Source: Pseudomonadota bacterium (lineage in GTDB: Bacteria; Pseudomonadota; Gammaproteobacteria; Burkholderiales; Burkholderiaceae_B). Taken from it: DNA of 48,302 nt. The notes under the pieces are model-generated. The model had not been told where the DNA came from. It was given only the letters and a program-made list of their open reading frames with translations, and did not search any database. The first letter of the stretch is position 1; each line of letters starts with the position of its first letter. The DNA is taken from positions 1-48,302 of the forward strand of contig JAEZBO010000007.1 in assembly GCA_023427085.1 (NCBI GenBank). The letters run 5' to 3'. Positions 34,303-41,170 of the stretch are shown here, in pieces. The position numbers were made by a program, and so were the translations under genes.

Positions 34303-36393
34303 ATGCAAAGCAGCAGCAAATGGCTGGGTGAACACCTGGTCTGGTTACTCGTCGCCCTGGGCGGCGCGTTCGCCTTGGGGACCGTCGCGCTGTCGCGCGG
34401 CGAGACCATCAATGCCTTGTGGATCGTGGTGGCGGCGGTCTGCGTCTACCTGATCGCCTATCGTTATTACAGCCGCTTCATCGCCGACAAGGTCTTGCGC
34501 CTGGACGGCACGCGCATGACGCCGGCGTGGAAACACAACGACGGGCTGGATTACGTGCCGACCAACAAGCACGTGCTGTTCGGCCACCACTTCGCCGCGA
34601 TCGCCGGCGCCGGCCCGCTGGTCGGCCCGGTGCTGGCCGCGCAGATGGGCTACCTGCCCGGCATGCTGTGGATCCTGGCCGGCGTGGTGTTCGCCGGCGC
34701 GGTGCAGGACTTCATCATCCTGTTCGTGTCCACGCGCCGCGACGGCCGTTCGCTGGGTGACCTGATCAAGGCCGAGCTCGGCACCATCCCTGGCGTGATC
34801 GCGCTGTTCGGCGCCTTCATGATCATGGTGATCATCCTCGCCGTGCTGGCGCTGATCGTCGTCAAGGCGCTGACCCATTCGCCGTGGGGCACCTTCACGG
34901 TGGCCGCCACCATCCCGATCGCGCTGTTCATGGGCGTGTACCTGCGCTACATCCGGCCGGGCCGCATCGGCGAGGTGTCGGTGATCGGCTTCGTGCTGCT
35001 GATGGCCGCCATCGTGTTCGGCCAGGACGTCGCCGCCAGCCCCACCTGGGCACCGATCTTCGACCTGACCGGCACCGGCCTGACCTGGGTGCTGATCATC
35101 TACGGCTTCATCGCCGCCGTGCTGCCGGTCTGGCTGCTGCTGGCGCCGCGCGACTACCTGTCGACCTTCCTGAAGATCGGCACCATCATCGGCCTGGCGC
35201 TGGGCATCGTGTTCGTCGCGCCCGAGCTCAAGATGCCGGCGGTCACGCGCTTCATCGACGGCACCGGTCCGGTGTGGTCGGGCAACCTGTTCCCGTTCCT
35301 GTTCATCACGATCGCCTGCGGCGCGGTGTCGGGCTTTCACGCGCTGATCTCGTCGGGCACCACGCCCAAGCTGATCGAGAACGAAACCCAGGCCCGCTAC
35401 ATCGGTTACGGCGGCATGCTGATGGAATCGTTCGTCGCCATCATGGCGCTGGTGGCCGCCTGCGTCATCGAACCGGGCATCTACTACGCGATGAACAGCC
35501 CGGCCGCGGTGATCGGCACCACGCCCGAGCAGGTCGCGCAGACCGTCTCGAGCTGGGGCTTCCTGATCACGCCCGACCAGCTCACGCAGATGGCCTCGGA
35601 CGTCGGCGAGAGCACCATCATCTCGCGTGCCGGCGGCGCGCCGACACTGGCCGTGGGCATGGCCTACATCCTGCACCAGGTGTTCGGCGGCGTCGGCATG
35701 ATGGCGTTCTGGTATCACTTCGCCATCCTGTTCGAAGCGCTGTTCATCCTGACCGCCGTCGACGCGGGCACGCGCGCCGGCCGCTTCATGCTGCAAGACC
35801 TGCTGGGCACCTTCGTGCCCGCGCTGCGCCGCACCGAATCGCTGCCGGCCAACCTGATCGCCACCGCGCTGTGCGTGGCGGCCTGGGGCTACTTCCTGTA
35901 CCAGGGCGTGGTCGATCCGCTGGGCGGCATCAACACCTTGTGGCCGCTGTTCGGCATCGCCAACCAGATGCTGGCCGCGATCGCGCTGACGCTGGGCGCC
36001 GTCGTGCTGTTCAAGATGAAGCGCGACAAGTACGCGTGGGTGACGGTGGTGCCGACCATCTGGCTGCTGATCTGCACGCTGACGGCCGGCTGGCAGAAGC
36101 TGTTCCACAGCGATCCCAAGGTCAGCTTCCTGGCCCACGCCGCGCGCTACCAGGACGCCATCGCGCGCGAGGAAGTGCTGGCGCCGGCCAAGTCGCTGCA
36201 GCAGATGGGCCGCATCGTCTTCAACGACTACGTCAACGCCGGCCTGTGCGTGATCTTCATGGCGGTGGTCGTCAGCATCGTCGCGTTCGGCCTGCGTTCG
36301 ATCGTGCTGGCGCGCCGCGCCAGCCAGCCGACCGTCAAGGAAACGCCGTTCGAGGCCTTGCCTGCCGGCGCGGTCGCCAGCAGCGGCCATTGA
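34303..36393 (+). CDS. cstA: CstA-family carbon-starvation/pyruvate transporter
   Basis: A 696-residue polytopic inner-membrane permease of the CstA family, close in length to E. coli CstA. Family landmarks include YRYYSRFIADKVLRLD, NKHVLFGHHFAAIAGAGPLVGPVLAAQ (long conserved block at about 90-116) and SGFHALISSGTTPKLI. CstA and BtsT take up pyruvate and, in some organisms, peptides. A GAGGAG ribosome binding site at 34292-34297 supports ATG 34303 over the ATG at 34288. The small ybdD-type gene follows after 16 bp, the usual partner. A divergent Cache kinase/NarL regulator pair is the likely inducer system. Confidence 0.94.
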   Translation: MQSSSKWLGEHLVWLLVALGGAFALGTVALSRGETINALWIVVAAVCVYLIAYRYYSRFIADKVLRLDGTRMTPAWKHNDGLDYVPTNKHVLFGHHFAAIAGAGPLVGPVLAAQMGYLPGMLWILAGVVFAGAVQDFIILFVSTRRDGRSLGDLIKAELGTIPGVIALFGAFMIMVIILAVLALIVVKALTHSPWGTFTVAATIPIALFMGVYLRYIRPGRIGEVSVIGFVLLMAAIVFGQDVAASPTWAPIFDLTGTGLTWVLIIYGFIAAVLPVWLLLAPRDYLSTFLKIGTIIGLALGIVFVAPELKMPAVTRFIDGTGPVWSGNLFPFLFITIACGAVSGFHALISSGTTPKLIENETQARYIGYGGMLMESFVAIMALVAACVIEPGIYYAMNSPAAVIGTTPEQVAQTVSSWGFLITPDQLTQMASDVGESTIISRAGGAPTLAVGMAYILHQVFGGVGMMAFWYHFAILFEALFILTAVDAGTRAGRFMLQDLLGTFVPALRRTESLPANLIATALCVAAWGYFLYQGVVDPLGGINTLWPLFGIANQMLAAIALTLGAVVLFKMKRDKYAWVTVVPTIWLLICTLTAGWQKLFHSDPKVSFLAHAARYQDAIAREEVLAPAKSLQQMGRIVFNDYVNAGLCVIFMAVVVSIVAFGLRSIVLARRASQPTVKETPFEALPAGAVASSGH

Positions 36394-36409
36394 TGCCAGG
36401 GCGCCTGCC

Positions 36410-36631
36410 ATGATGAGACTGAACCTCACCGGCGCGGCCAGCCAGGCCGGCCGCGCCGGCCGCTACCTGGGCCAGACGCTGCGGCTGATGGTCGGCGTGC
36501 CCGACTACGACGGCTACGTCGCGCACATGCGCGAGAACCATCCCGACCAGGCGCCGATGTCGTATTCGGAGTTCTTCCGCAACCGGCAGGATGCCCGCTA
36601 CGGCGGCAAGGGCAGGGTGGGGTGCTGCTGA
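36410..36631 (+). CDS. YbdD/YjiX family small protein (DUF466)
   Basis: A 73-residue cytoplasmic protein of the YbdD/YjiX family, with LMVGVPDYDGYVAHMRENHP and MSYSEFFRNRQDARYGG, ending GRVGCC. The family is nearly always encoded after cstA or btsT and is needed for full uptake activity in some organisms. Two consecutive ATGs at 36410 and 36413 could both serve as start. It lies 16 bp downstream of cstA. Confidence 0.92.
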   Translation: MMRLNLTGAASQAGRAGRYLGQTLRLMVGVPDYDGYVAHMRENHPDQAPMSYSEFFRNRQDARYGGKGRVGCC

Positions 36632-36711
36632 GCTGAGCGCCCCGCATCCTGCCGGGCAGGCGCATCGCCGCCATCAGCGGTTCGGCCGGCTGTTGCGGGG
36701 CGGCAAACAAA

Positions 36712-36740
36712 GCCGGCCGGTCCATCGGGCCGGCCTTTTT
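36712..36740 (+). terminator. Intrinsic terminator after cstA-ybdD operon
   Basis: Stem GCCGGCC (36712-36718) and GGCCGGC (36728-36734) with a 9-nt loop, followed by C and five T. Confidence 0.85.
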
Positions 36741-36750
36741 ATTGAGCGCG

Positions 36751-36781
36751 ACGGCCAGTCCATGATTGGGCCGTTTTTTTT
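36751..36781 (+). terminator. Second intrinsic terminator after cstA-ybdD
   Basis: Stem ACGGCC (36751-36756) and GGCCGT (36769-36774) with extra imperfect pairing inside, followed by a run of eight T. It backs up the terminator 11 bp earlier. Confidence 0.75.
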
Positions 36782-36886
36782 ATCGGGGCGCAGGCAGCCC
36801 GGAAGGCTCCGCGCCACGTGACCTTATTTCGGAACGCTCGTTATATAAATTATTACAACTTCGTCAGTGTTAACCCTTGCTTGTCT

Positions 36887-36900
36887 ACCTACTAGTAGAT
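36887..36900. promoter_or_regulatory. TetR-type palindrome, site A
   Basis: ACCTACTAGTAGAT, containing the perfect palindrome CTACTAGTAG, about 130 bp upstream of the DUF4148 start. It matches the 14-bp consensus shared with sites B and C. Confidence 0.7.
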
Positions 36901-36991
36901 AAACTTCATTCCATCGACTCACCGAAAGAACTCGGTAAAGCGAATTCTTCAAAACCCACGCGATCCCCGCGTTTTTTATTTAGCAGATTGT

Positions 36992-37009
36992 CTATCTACA
37001 AGTAGATAG
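36992..37009. promoter_or_regulatory. TetR-type palindrome, site B
   Basis: Perfect inverted repeat CTATCTAC-AA-GTAGATAG, 21 bp upstream of the DUF4148 ATG. Confidence 0.8.
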
Positions 37010-37030
37010 CTTAACTTACGGAGCCTTACC

Positions 37031-37348
37031 ATGAACCATCGCCTGACTTCCTTCCTCGCCATCTCCGCCTTCTCGCTCGGTCTGTCGGCTGCTCAAGCCG
37101 GTGAACTCGACTACCCGCCGCCCCTGGACACCACCAGCCACGCGACCCGTGCCGAAGTCCAGCAAGAACTGGCCCAGGCCCGTGCCCAAGGTCCGGAATT
37201 CCGCGGCGAACTCGATCCGGCTCCGTTCGCGCATGTTGGCGCCTCGACGCTCAGCCGCGCCGAAGTCGTGCAGGCTCGTGATGCTGCCGACGCCCAGGGC
37301 CTGATCGGTCGTGGCAACCTGGACTATCCTCCCCAGACCCATGGTTAA
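37031..37348 (+). CDS. DUF4148-type secreted protein
   Basis: A 105-residue exported protein with a Sec signal peptide (about 1-23, ending AAQAG), then a short helical body with TRAEVQQELAQARAQG and LSRAEVVQARDAADAQGLI, which is the DUF4148 pattern common in Burkholderiales. The mature part starts and ends with a similar LDYPP segment. The function is unknown. A CGGAG ribosome binding site at 37019-37023 fixes the start. Palindromes A and B upstream match one in front of the downstream TetR gene, so the TetR protein very likely controls it. Confidence 0.82.
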   Translation: MNHRLTSFLAISAFSLGLSAAQAGELDYPPPLDTTSHATRAEVQQELAQARAQGPEFRGELDPAPFAHVGASTLSRAEVVQARDAADAQGLIGRGNLDYPPQTHG

Positions 37349-37482
37349 GCCGGGCGCCTGCCTTGCAGGCTGGGCGTGACACCCGCGCGTGCACGCCCAG
37401 CTTGCAGAAATATGACGGCAAGCATCCCCGTTGCAGGTTTGCCGCGTGGCTACCCGCCACCCGGCCAAACCCTGTCAGGCTG

Positions 37483-37496
37483 ACCTATTAGTAGGT
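37483..37496. promoter_or_regulatory. TetR-type palindrome, site C
   Basis: ACCTATTAGTAGGT, arms ACCTA and TAGGT around TTAG, ending 11 bp before the tetR ATG, in the position for autorepression. Confidence 0.75.
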
Positions 37497-37507
37497 ACTA
37501 TGCGGCC

Positions 37508-38086
37508 ATGAATGCAAGCGTGAACACCCGTGAACAGTTGCTGGACTACGCCCAGACCATGATCGGCACCCGTGGGTGCAACGGTTTCAGTTACCGCGAC
37601 CTGGCGGCGCACGTCGGCGTCAAGACATCCAGCATTCACTACTATTTCCCCTGCAAGGACGACCTCGTTCGCGAAGCCATCGAGCGCTACAGCGAACGTG
37701 CGCTGGCGCAGGTCTATGCCATCGATCCGCAGTTGCCGGCCGCCGACAAGCTCGAGCGTTACGCCGCCTTGCTCGAAGGCGTGATCTGCAGCGGCAAGCA
37801 GCTATGCATCGGCGGCATGCTGGCGTCCGACCTCGACTCCTTGCCGGAAAACGTCCAGTGCGTGCTGCGGCGTTTCTTCGAAGGCATGGAAGCCTGGCTC
37901 ACGCAGGTGCTTAAAGAAGGCGTGGCCCAGGGTTCCTTGCAGGTCTGCGGCGATCCCCAAAGAGTGGCGCGGGCGATGTTCGCGACCGCGCAGGGCGCGA
38001 TGCTGGCGGCGCGTGTGTTCCAGCAGCCCGGCCGGATCAGCGAGGCGCTGGGCAGCCTGTACCTGCAATGCGATAAAGTGGCCTGA
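37508..38086 (+). CDS. TetR-family transcriptional regulator
   Basis: A 192-residue TetR-type repressor. The N-terminal helix-turn-helix (about 26-46) reads FSYRDLAAHVGVKTSSIHYYF, one residue over two helices, and the C-terminal part resembles NemR/AcuR-like regulators around CSGKQLCIGGMLASDLDSLP. Five cysteines (C24, C49, C94, C100, C118) are notable and could allow electrophile or redox sensing, as in NemR; this is inference. Site C lies directly upstream and sites A and B precede the DUF4148 gene. The dehalogenase gene follows after 51 bp on the same strand. Confidence 0.9.
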   Translation: MNASVNTREQLLDYAQTMIGTRGCNGFSYRDLAAHVGVKTSSIHYYFPCKDDLVREAIERYSERALAQVYAIDPQLPAADKLERYAALLEGVICSGKQLCIGGMLASDLDSLPENVQCVLRRFFEGMEAWLTQVLKEGVAQGSLQVCGDPQRVARAMFATAQGAMLAARVFQQPGRISEALGSLYLQCDKVA

Positions 38087-38137
38087 CACGGCCACGGCAT
38101 TCCGTCGCGGTCGTCGCGCCAACTCGCGAGGGCATCG

Positions 38138-39019
38138 ATGACGGATCTGTTCCAGACACCTCTGCAAACCCTGAAGGTCAATGGCGTGCGCATCGCCGCG
38201 CGCGTGCAGGGCTCGGGCCCGCCCTTGCTGTTGCTGCACGGCCATCCGCAGACGCACGTGCTGTGGCACAAGGTCTGGCCGGACCTGGTCCCGCATCACA
38301 CCTGCGTGGCCGCCGACCTGCGCGGCTACGGCGACAGCGACAAGCCGGCCTCGTCGGCCGATCACGCGGTGTATTCGAAGCGGACCATGGCGCAGGACCT
38401 GGTCGAACTCATGGACTTGCTGGGCTTCGACAGCTTCGACGTGCTGGCGCATGACCGCGGCGCGCGGGTCGCGCATCGCCTGGGCATGGACCATCCCGAG
38501 CGCGTGCGGCGCATGATGCTGCTGGACATCGCGCCGACGCTGGACATGTACGAAGGCACCACGCGTGCGTTTGCCCAGGCCTATTACCACTGGTTCTGGC
38601 TGATCCAGCCGGCGCCGCTGCCCGAGACCATGATCGCGCACGACCCGTCGTTCTATGTGCGGGCGCTGATGGGCGCGCGGCCGGGCGGGCTGGCGCATTT
38701 CGCACCGGCCGCGCTGGCCGAATACGAACGCTGCGCCGCGCTGCCGGGCTGGGCCGCGGCGGTCTGCGAGGACTATCGCGCGGCCGCCACCATCGATCTC
38801 GAGCATGACCGCGCCGACCGCGCCGCCGGCCGCAAGCTGCGCATGCCGGTGCGCGCGTTGTGGGGCGGCAAGGGCGTGGTGGGCTCATGTTTCGACCCGC
38901 TGGCGTTGTGGCGCGGCGTGGCCGACGACGTCAGCGGCGAGCCTGTGGCCAGCGGACATTACATCGCCGAGGAAGCGCCGCAACTGCTGCTGCCGCAGGC
39001 CAGGGCCTTTTTCGCCTGA
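38138..39019 (+). CDS. Haloacetate (fluoroacetate) dehalogenase homologue
   Basis: A 293-residue alpha/beta hydrolase that matches fluoroacetate dehalogenase residue by residue at the active site: nucleophile D106 followed by R107 and R110 (HDRGAR), acid D130, halide-pocket H151-W152 and Y213 (CEDYRA), and base H274 (SGHYIAEEAP). These enzymes hydrolyse the carbon-halogen bond of 2-haloacids to glycolate, in the cytoplasm. The HPQTH and RGYGDSDKP segments are also shared. It lies downstream of the TetR gene and may be in its operon; no palindrome lies directly before it. Natural substrate uncertain. Confidence 0.87.
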   Translation: MTDLFQTPLQTLKVNGVRIAARVQGSGPPLLLLHGHPQTHVLWHKVWPDLVPHHTCVAADLRGYGDSDKPASSADHAVYSKRTMAQDLVELMDLLGFDSFDVLAHDRGARVAHRLGMDHPERVRRMMLLDIAPTLDMYEGTTRAFAQAYYHWFWLIQPAPLPETMIAHDPSFYVRALMGARPGGLAHFAPAALAEYERCAALPGWAAAVCEDYRAAATIDLEHDRADRAAGRKLRMPVRALWGGKGVVGSCFDPLALWRGVADDVSGEPVASGHYIAEEAPQLLLPQARAFFA

Positions 39020-39079
39020 CCGGGCATCGGTGCTTGGCCGCGGCCCGCGCCGACCGGTGCGGGCCGCCTACGCGCCACC

Positions 39080-39085
39080 TATAAT
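39080..39085 (+). promoter_or_regulatory. Possible -10 element for nadQ
   Basis: A perfect TATAAT 28 bp before the GTG start of nadQ, which would give a leader of only about 20 nt. No good -35 hexamer is visible. Confidence 0.4.
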
Positions 39086-39113
39086 CTGCAGCCCGTCGTG
39101 CTGAAACCCGCCC

Positions 39114-40049
39114 GTGAGCGTTGAACATTCCGTCGTCGCCGATCTCGTCGCCGTGCTGGCTGCCGTCACGCACGGCGAGCCGCGCGTCCTGACGACCGAC
39201 GGCGGCCGCGCGCTGCCTTCCGGGCCGTTCGAACTGGGCCACCGCTCGCTGCAGTCGGGCCTGCGCAGCTGGGTCGAGCAGCAAACCCATCATCCGCTGG
39301 GCTACGTCGAGCAGCTCTATACCTTTGCCGACAGCGGCCGTTATGCGGAGCCTGGCGGTGCGGCCCACGCGATCTCGATCAGCTACCTTGCGCTGACGCG
39401 CGAAGCCGCCACGCCTGCCGACGCCAGTGCGCAATGGCAGAGCTGGTATCGCTATTTCCCGTGGGAAGACCATCGCGCCGGCGAGCCGGCGCTGTTGGCC
39501 GAACGTATCGTGCCGGCGCTGCGGCGCTGGATAGCCGCGGCCGCGACGCCCGACACGCGGGCCGAGCGCGGACAGCGGGCCGCGCTGACGTTCGGGCTGG
39601 ACGGTTATGCCTGGAGCGAGGACCGCGTGCTGCAGCGCTACGAGCTGCTGTACGAGATGGGCCTGGTGGCCGAAGCCCGCGCACCGCGCGACGACGAGAC
39701 ACGGTCGGCCTGCCTGCCCGGCCTGGCGATGCAGCATGACCATCGCCGCATCCTGGCCACCGGCATTGCGCGGCTGCGCGCCAAGATCAAGTACCGCCCG
39801 GTGGTGTTCGAGCTGATGCCACCGGTCTTCACCTTGCTGCAGTTGCAGCAGAGCGTCGAGGCGCTGGCCGGCCGCAGCCTGCACAAGCAGAATTTCCGCC
39901 GCCTGATCGAACAGCAGGAACTGGTCGAGGAGACCGGCGACGTGCAGGTCGGCGGGGCGGGGCGGCCCGCCAAGCTGTTTCGTTTTCGCCGCGGCGTGAT
40001 GCTCGAGCGCGCCATCGCCGGCAGCAAGTTGCCGCTGGCGCGGGCCTGA
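39114..40049 (+). CDS. nadQ: NadQ-type (NrtR-like) regulator of NAD synthesis
   Basis: A 311-residue protein built like Nudix-related regulators: a Nudix-fold N-terminal region (about 20-215; HPLGYVEQLYTFADSGRY is a typical segment) without the catalytic Nudix box, and a C-terminal winged helix (about 225-295) with FTLLQLQQSVEALAGRSLHKQNFRR divided between helices and GRPAKLFRF in the wing. Position directly before nadC identifies it as NadQ, which represses NAD synthesis genes. It uses a GTG start at 39114 with no obvious ribosome binding site. Ligand unknown from sequence. Confidence 0.8.
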   Translation: MSVEHSVVADLVAVLAAVTHGEPRVLTTDGGRALPSGPFELGHRSLQSGLRSWVEQQTHHPLGYVEQLYTFADSGRYAEPGGAAHAISISYLALTREAATPADASAQWQSWYRYFPWEDHRAGEPALLAERIVPALRRWIAAAATPDTRAERGQRAALTFGLDGYAWSEDRVLQRYELLYEMGLVAEARAPRDDETRSACLPGLAMQHDHRRILATGIARLRAKIKYRPVVFELMPPVFTLLQLQQSVEALAGRSLHKQNFRRLIEQQELVEETGDVQVGGAGRPAKLFRFRRGVMLERAIAGSKLPLARA

Positions 40050-40107
40050 GCGGCAGAGCGGCGGGCCGCTCGAGCGGATCAGGCCGCGCCCGGACGCGCA
40101 AGACGGC

Positions 40108-40137
40108 TTGACAAGCATTTATGCTCACGAATAGCAT
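40108..40137 (+). promoter_or_regulatory. nadC promoter
   Basis: A consensus -35 TTGACA (40108-40113) and a -10 TAGCAT (40132-40137) with an 18-bp spacer. An operator-like palindrome overlaps the spacer and the -10. Confidence 0.7.
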
Positions 40138-40139
40138 AA
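40119..40139. promoter_or_regulatory. NadQ-type operator 1
   Basis: Perfect 7-bp arms TTATGCT and AGCATAA around a 7-nt centre, overlapping the -10 of the nadC promoter. A further AGCAT at 40114-40118 can pair with ATGCT as a smaller palindrome. Confidence 0.7.
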
Positions 40140-40146
40140 GTGACCG

Positions 40147-40168
40147 AGCGGGGAAGCCGCTTTTTTTT
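40147..40168 (+). terminator. Terminator-like hairpin in the nadC leader
   Basis: Stem AGCGG/CCGCT with a 5-nt loop followed by a run of T (eight in all, the first used in the stem). It lies just after the predicted nadC transcription start, between the two operators. It may end nadQ transcripts or act in the nadC leader. Confidence 0.6.
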
Positions 40169-40176
40169 GAGCTAAA

Positions 40177-40195
40177 AATACTCATAATGAGCATA
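40177..40195. promoter_or_regulatory. NadQ-type operator 2
   Basis: AATACTCATAATGAGCATA, centred on CTCAT-A-ATGAG, matches operator 1 (TATGCTCACGAATAGCATA) at the half-sites and ends 3 bp before the chosen nadC ATG. Confidence 0.65.
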
Positions 40196-40198
40196 ACA

Positions 40199-41098
40199 AT
40201 GGAAAATCCCACCGTCCAAGCCGATGTCGCCCGCGCGACGCGGGTGTCCGACGTCGCGCCGCTGCCGGCGGTCATGCTGGAGCCTCTTCTGCGGGCTGCC
40301 TTGCTGGAAGACCTGGGCCGGGCAGGCGACATCACCACCGATGCCATCGTGCCCGCCGGCTTGGTTAGCGAGACCGCACTGGTGGCGCGCCAGGCGGGCG
40401 TGGTGGCCGGGATGGATCTGGCCGTGATGGCGTTCACGCTGATCGACCCGCGCATCCAGGTCGAGGTGCTGCGGCCGGACGGCAGCCTCCTGGCGGCTGG
40501 CGACACCGTCGCCGTGGTGCGCGGCCCCGCGCGCGGCGTGCTGACGGCCGAGCGGGTGGCGCTGAACTTCCTTTGCCACCTGAGCGGCGTGGCCTCGGCC
40601 ACCCACGGCATCGTGCAGGCGGTGCAGCCCCACCGCGCCCGCGTGGTGTGCACCCGCAAGACGCTGCCCGGCCTGCGCGCGGTGCAGAAATACGCAGTGC
40701 GGGCAGGCGGCGGCAGCAACCATCGTTATGGCCTGGACGACGCCGTGCTGATCAAGGACAACCACGTCGCCATCGCCGGTGGCGTGCGAGCGGCGATCAC
40801 GCGGGCACGGGCGTCGGTCGGCCACCTGGTCAAGATCGAGGTCGAGGTCGATACGCTGGCGCAGCTCGACGAGGCCATGGCGGTTGGCGTCGATGCGGTG
40901 CTGCTGGACAACATGGACCCGCCCACGCTGGCGCGTGCCGTCGACAGCGTCGCCGGCCGCGCCATCACGGAGGCCTCGGGCCGCATCACGCCCGCCACGG
41001 CGCCGGCCATCGCCGCCAGCGGCGTGGACCTGATCTCGGTGGGCTGGCTGACCCACAGCGCGGCGGTGCTGGACATCGGCCTGGACCACCGGGCCTGA
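40199..41098 (+). CDS. nadC: Nicotinate-nucleotide pyrophosphorylase (quinolinate phosphoribosyltransferase)
   Basis: A 299-residue cytoplasmic enzyme that converts quinolinate and PRPP to nicotinate mononucleotide, the entry step to NAD. Family landmarks: LLRAALLEDLGRAGDITTDAI, TAERVALNFLCHLSGVA, CTRKTLPGLRAVQKYAV, GGGSNHRYGLDDAVLIKDNH and the C-terminal SVGWLTHSAAVLDIGLD. In-frame ATGs at 40121, 40187 and 40199 are possible; 40199 gives the usual length and follows the second operator, but none has a clear ribosome binding site. nadA and nadB are absent nearby, suggesting that quinolinate is taken up instead of made. A Bug receptor follows 72 bp downstream. Confidence 0.93.
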   Translation: MENPTVQADVARATRVSDVAPLPAVMLEPLLRAALLEDLGRAGDITTDAIVPAGLVSETALVARQAGVVAGMDLAVMAFTLIDPRIQVEVLRPDGSLLAAGDTVAVVRGPARGVLTAERVALNFLCHLSGVASATHGIVQAVQPHRARVVCTRKTLPGLRAVQKYAVRAGGGSNHRYGLDDAVLIKDNHVAIAGGVRAAITRARASVGHLVKIEVEVDTLAQLDEAMAVGVDAVLLDNMDPPTLARAVDSVAGRAITEASGRITPATAPAIAASGVDLISVGWLTHSAAVLDIGLDHRA

Positions 41099-41170
41099 GC
41101 GGCCATTGATGCCCGGCGGGCGGCTGCCCCGCGGCCGCCTGTGCCGGGCGATTCCGATCGGAGCTGTGTC

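Larger units (their letters stand above)
36632..37030. other. Intergenic region with two terminators and TetR operators
   Basis: This 399-bp stretch holds two intrinsic terminators near its left end, then an AT-rich region (about 36840-37015), unlike the rest of the window, that carries two copies of the TetR-type palindrome and presumably the promoter of the DUF4148 gene. No further gene is apparent. Confidence 0.7.

Noticed and set aside
34345..36429. Long open frame antisense to cstA
   Set aside because: Same reasoning: low-complexity Asp/His/Gln/Arg-rich translation, opposite a clearly recognised transporter.
36591..36821. Small open frame after the ybdD-type gene
   Set aside because: It runs through two intrinsic terminators and has no ribosome binding site or recognisable sequence.
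40121..40198. Upstream in-frame start of nadC
   Set aside because: It lies within the operator and before the predicted transcription start, and would add 26 residues absent from the family.
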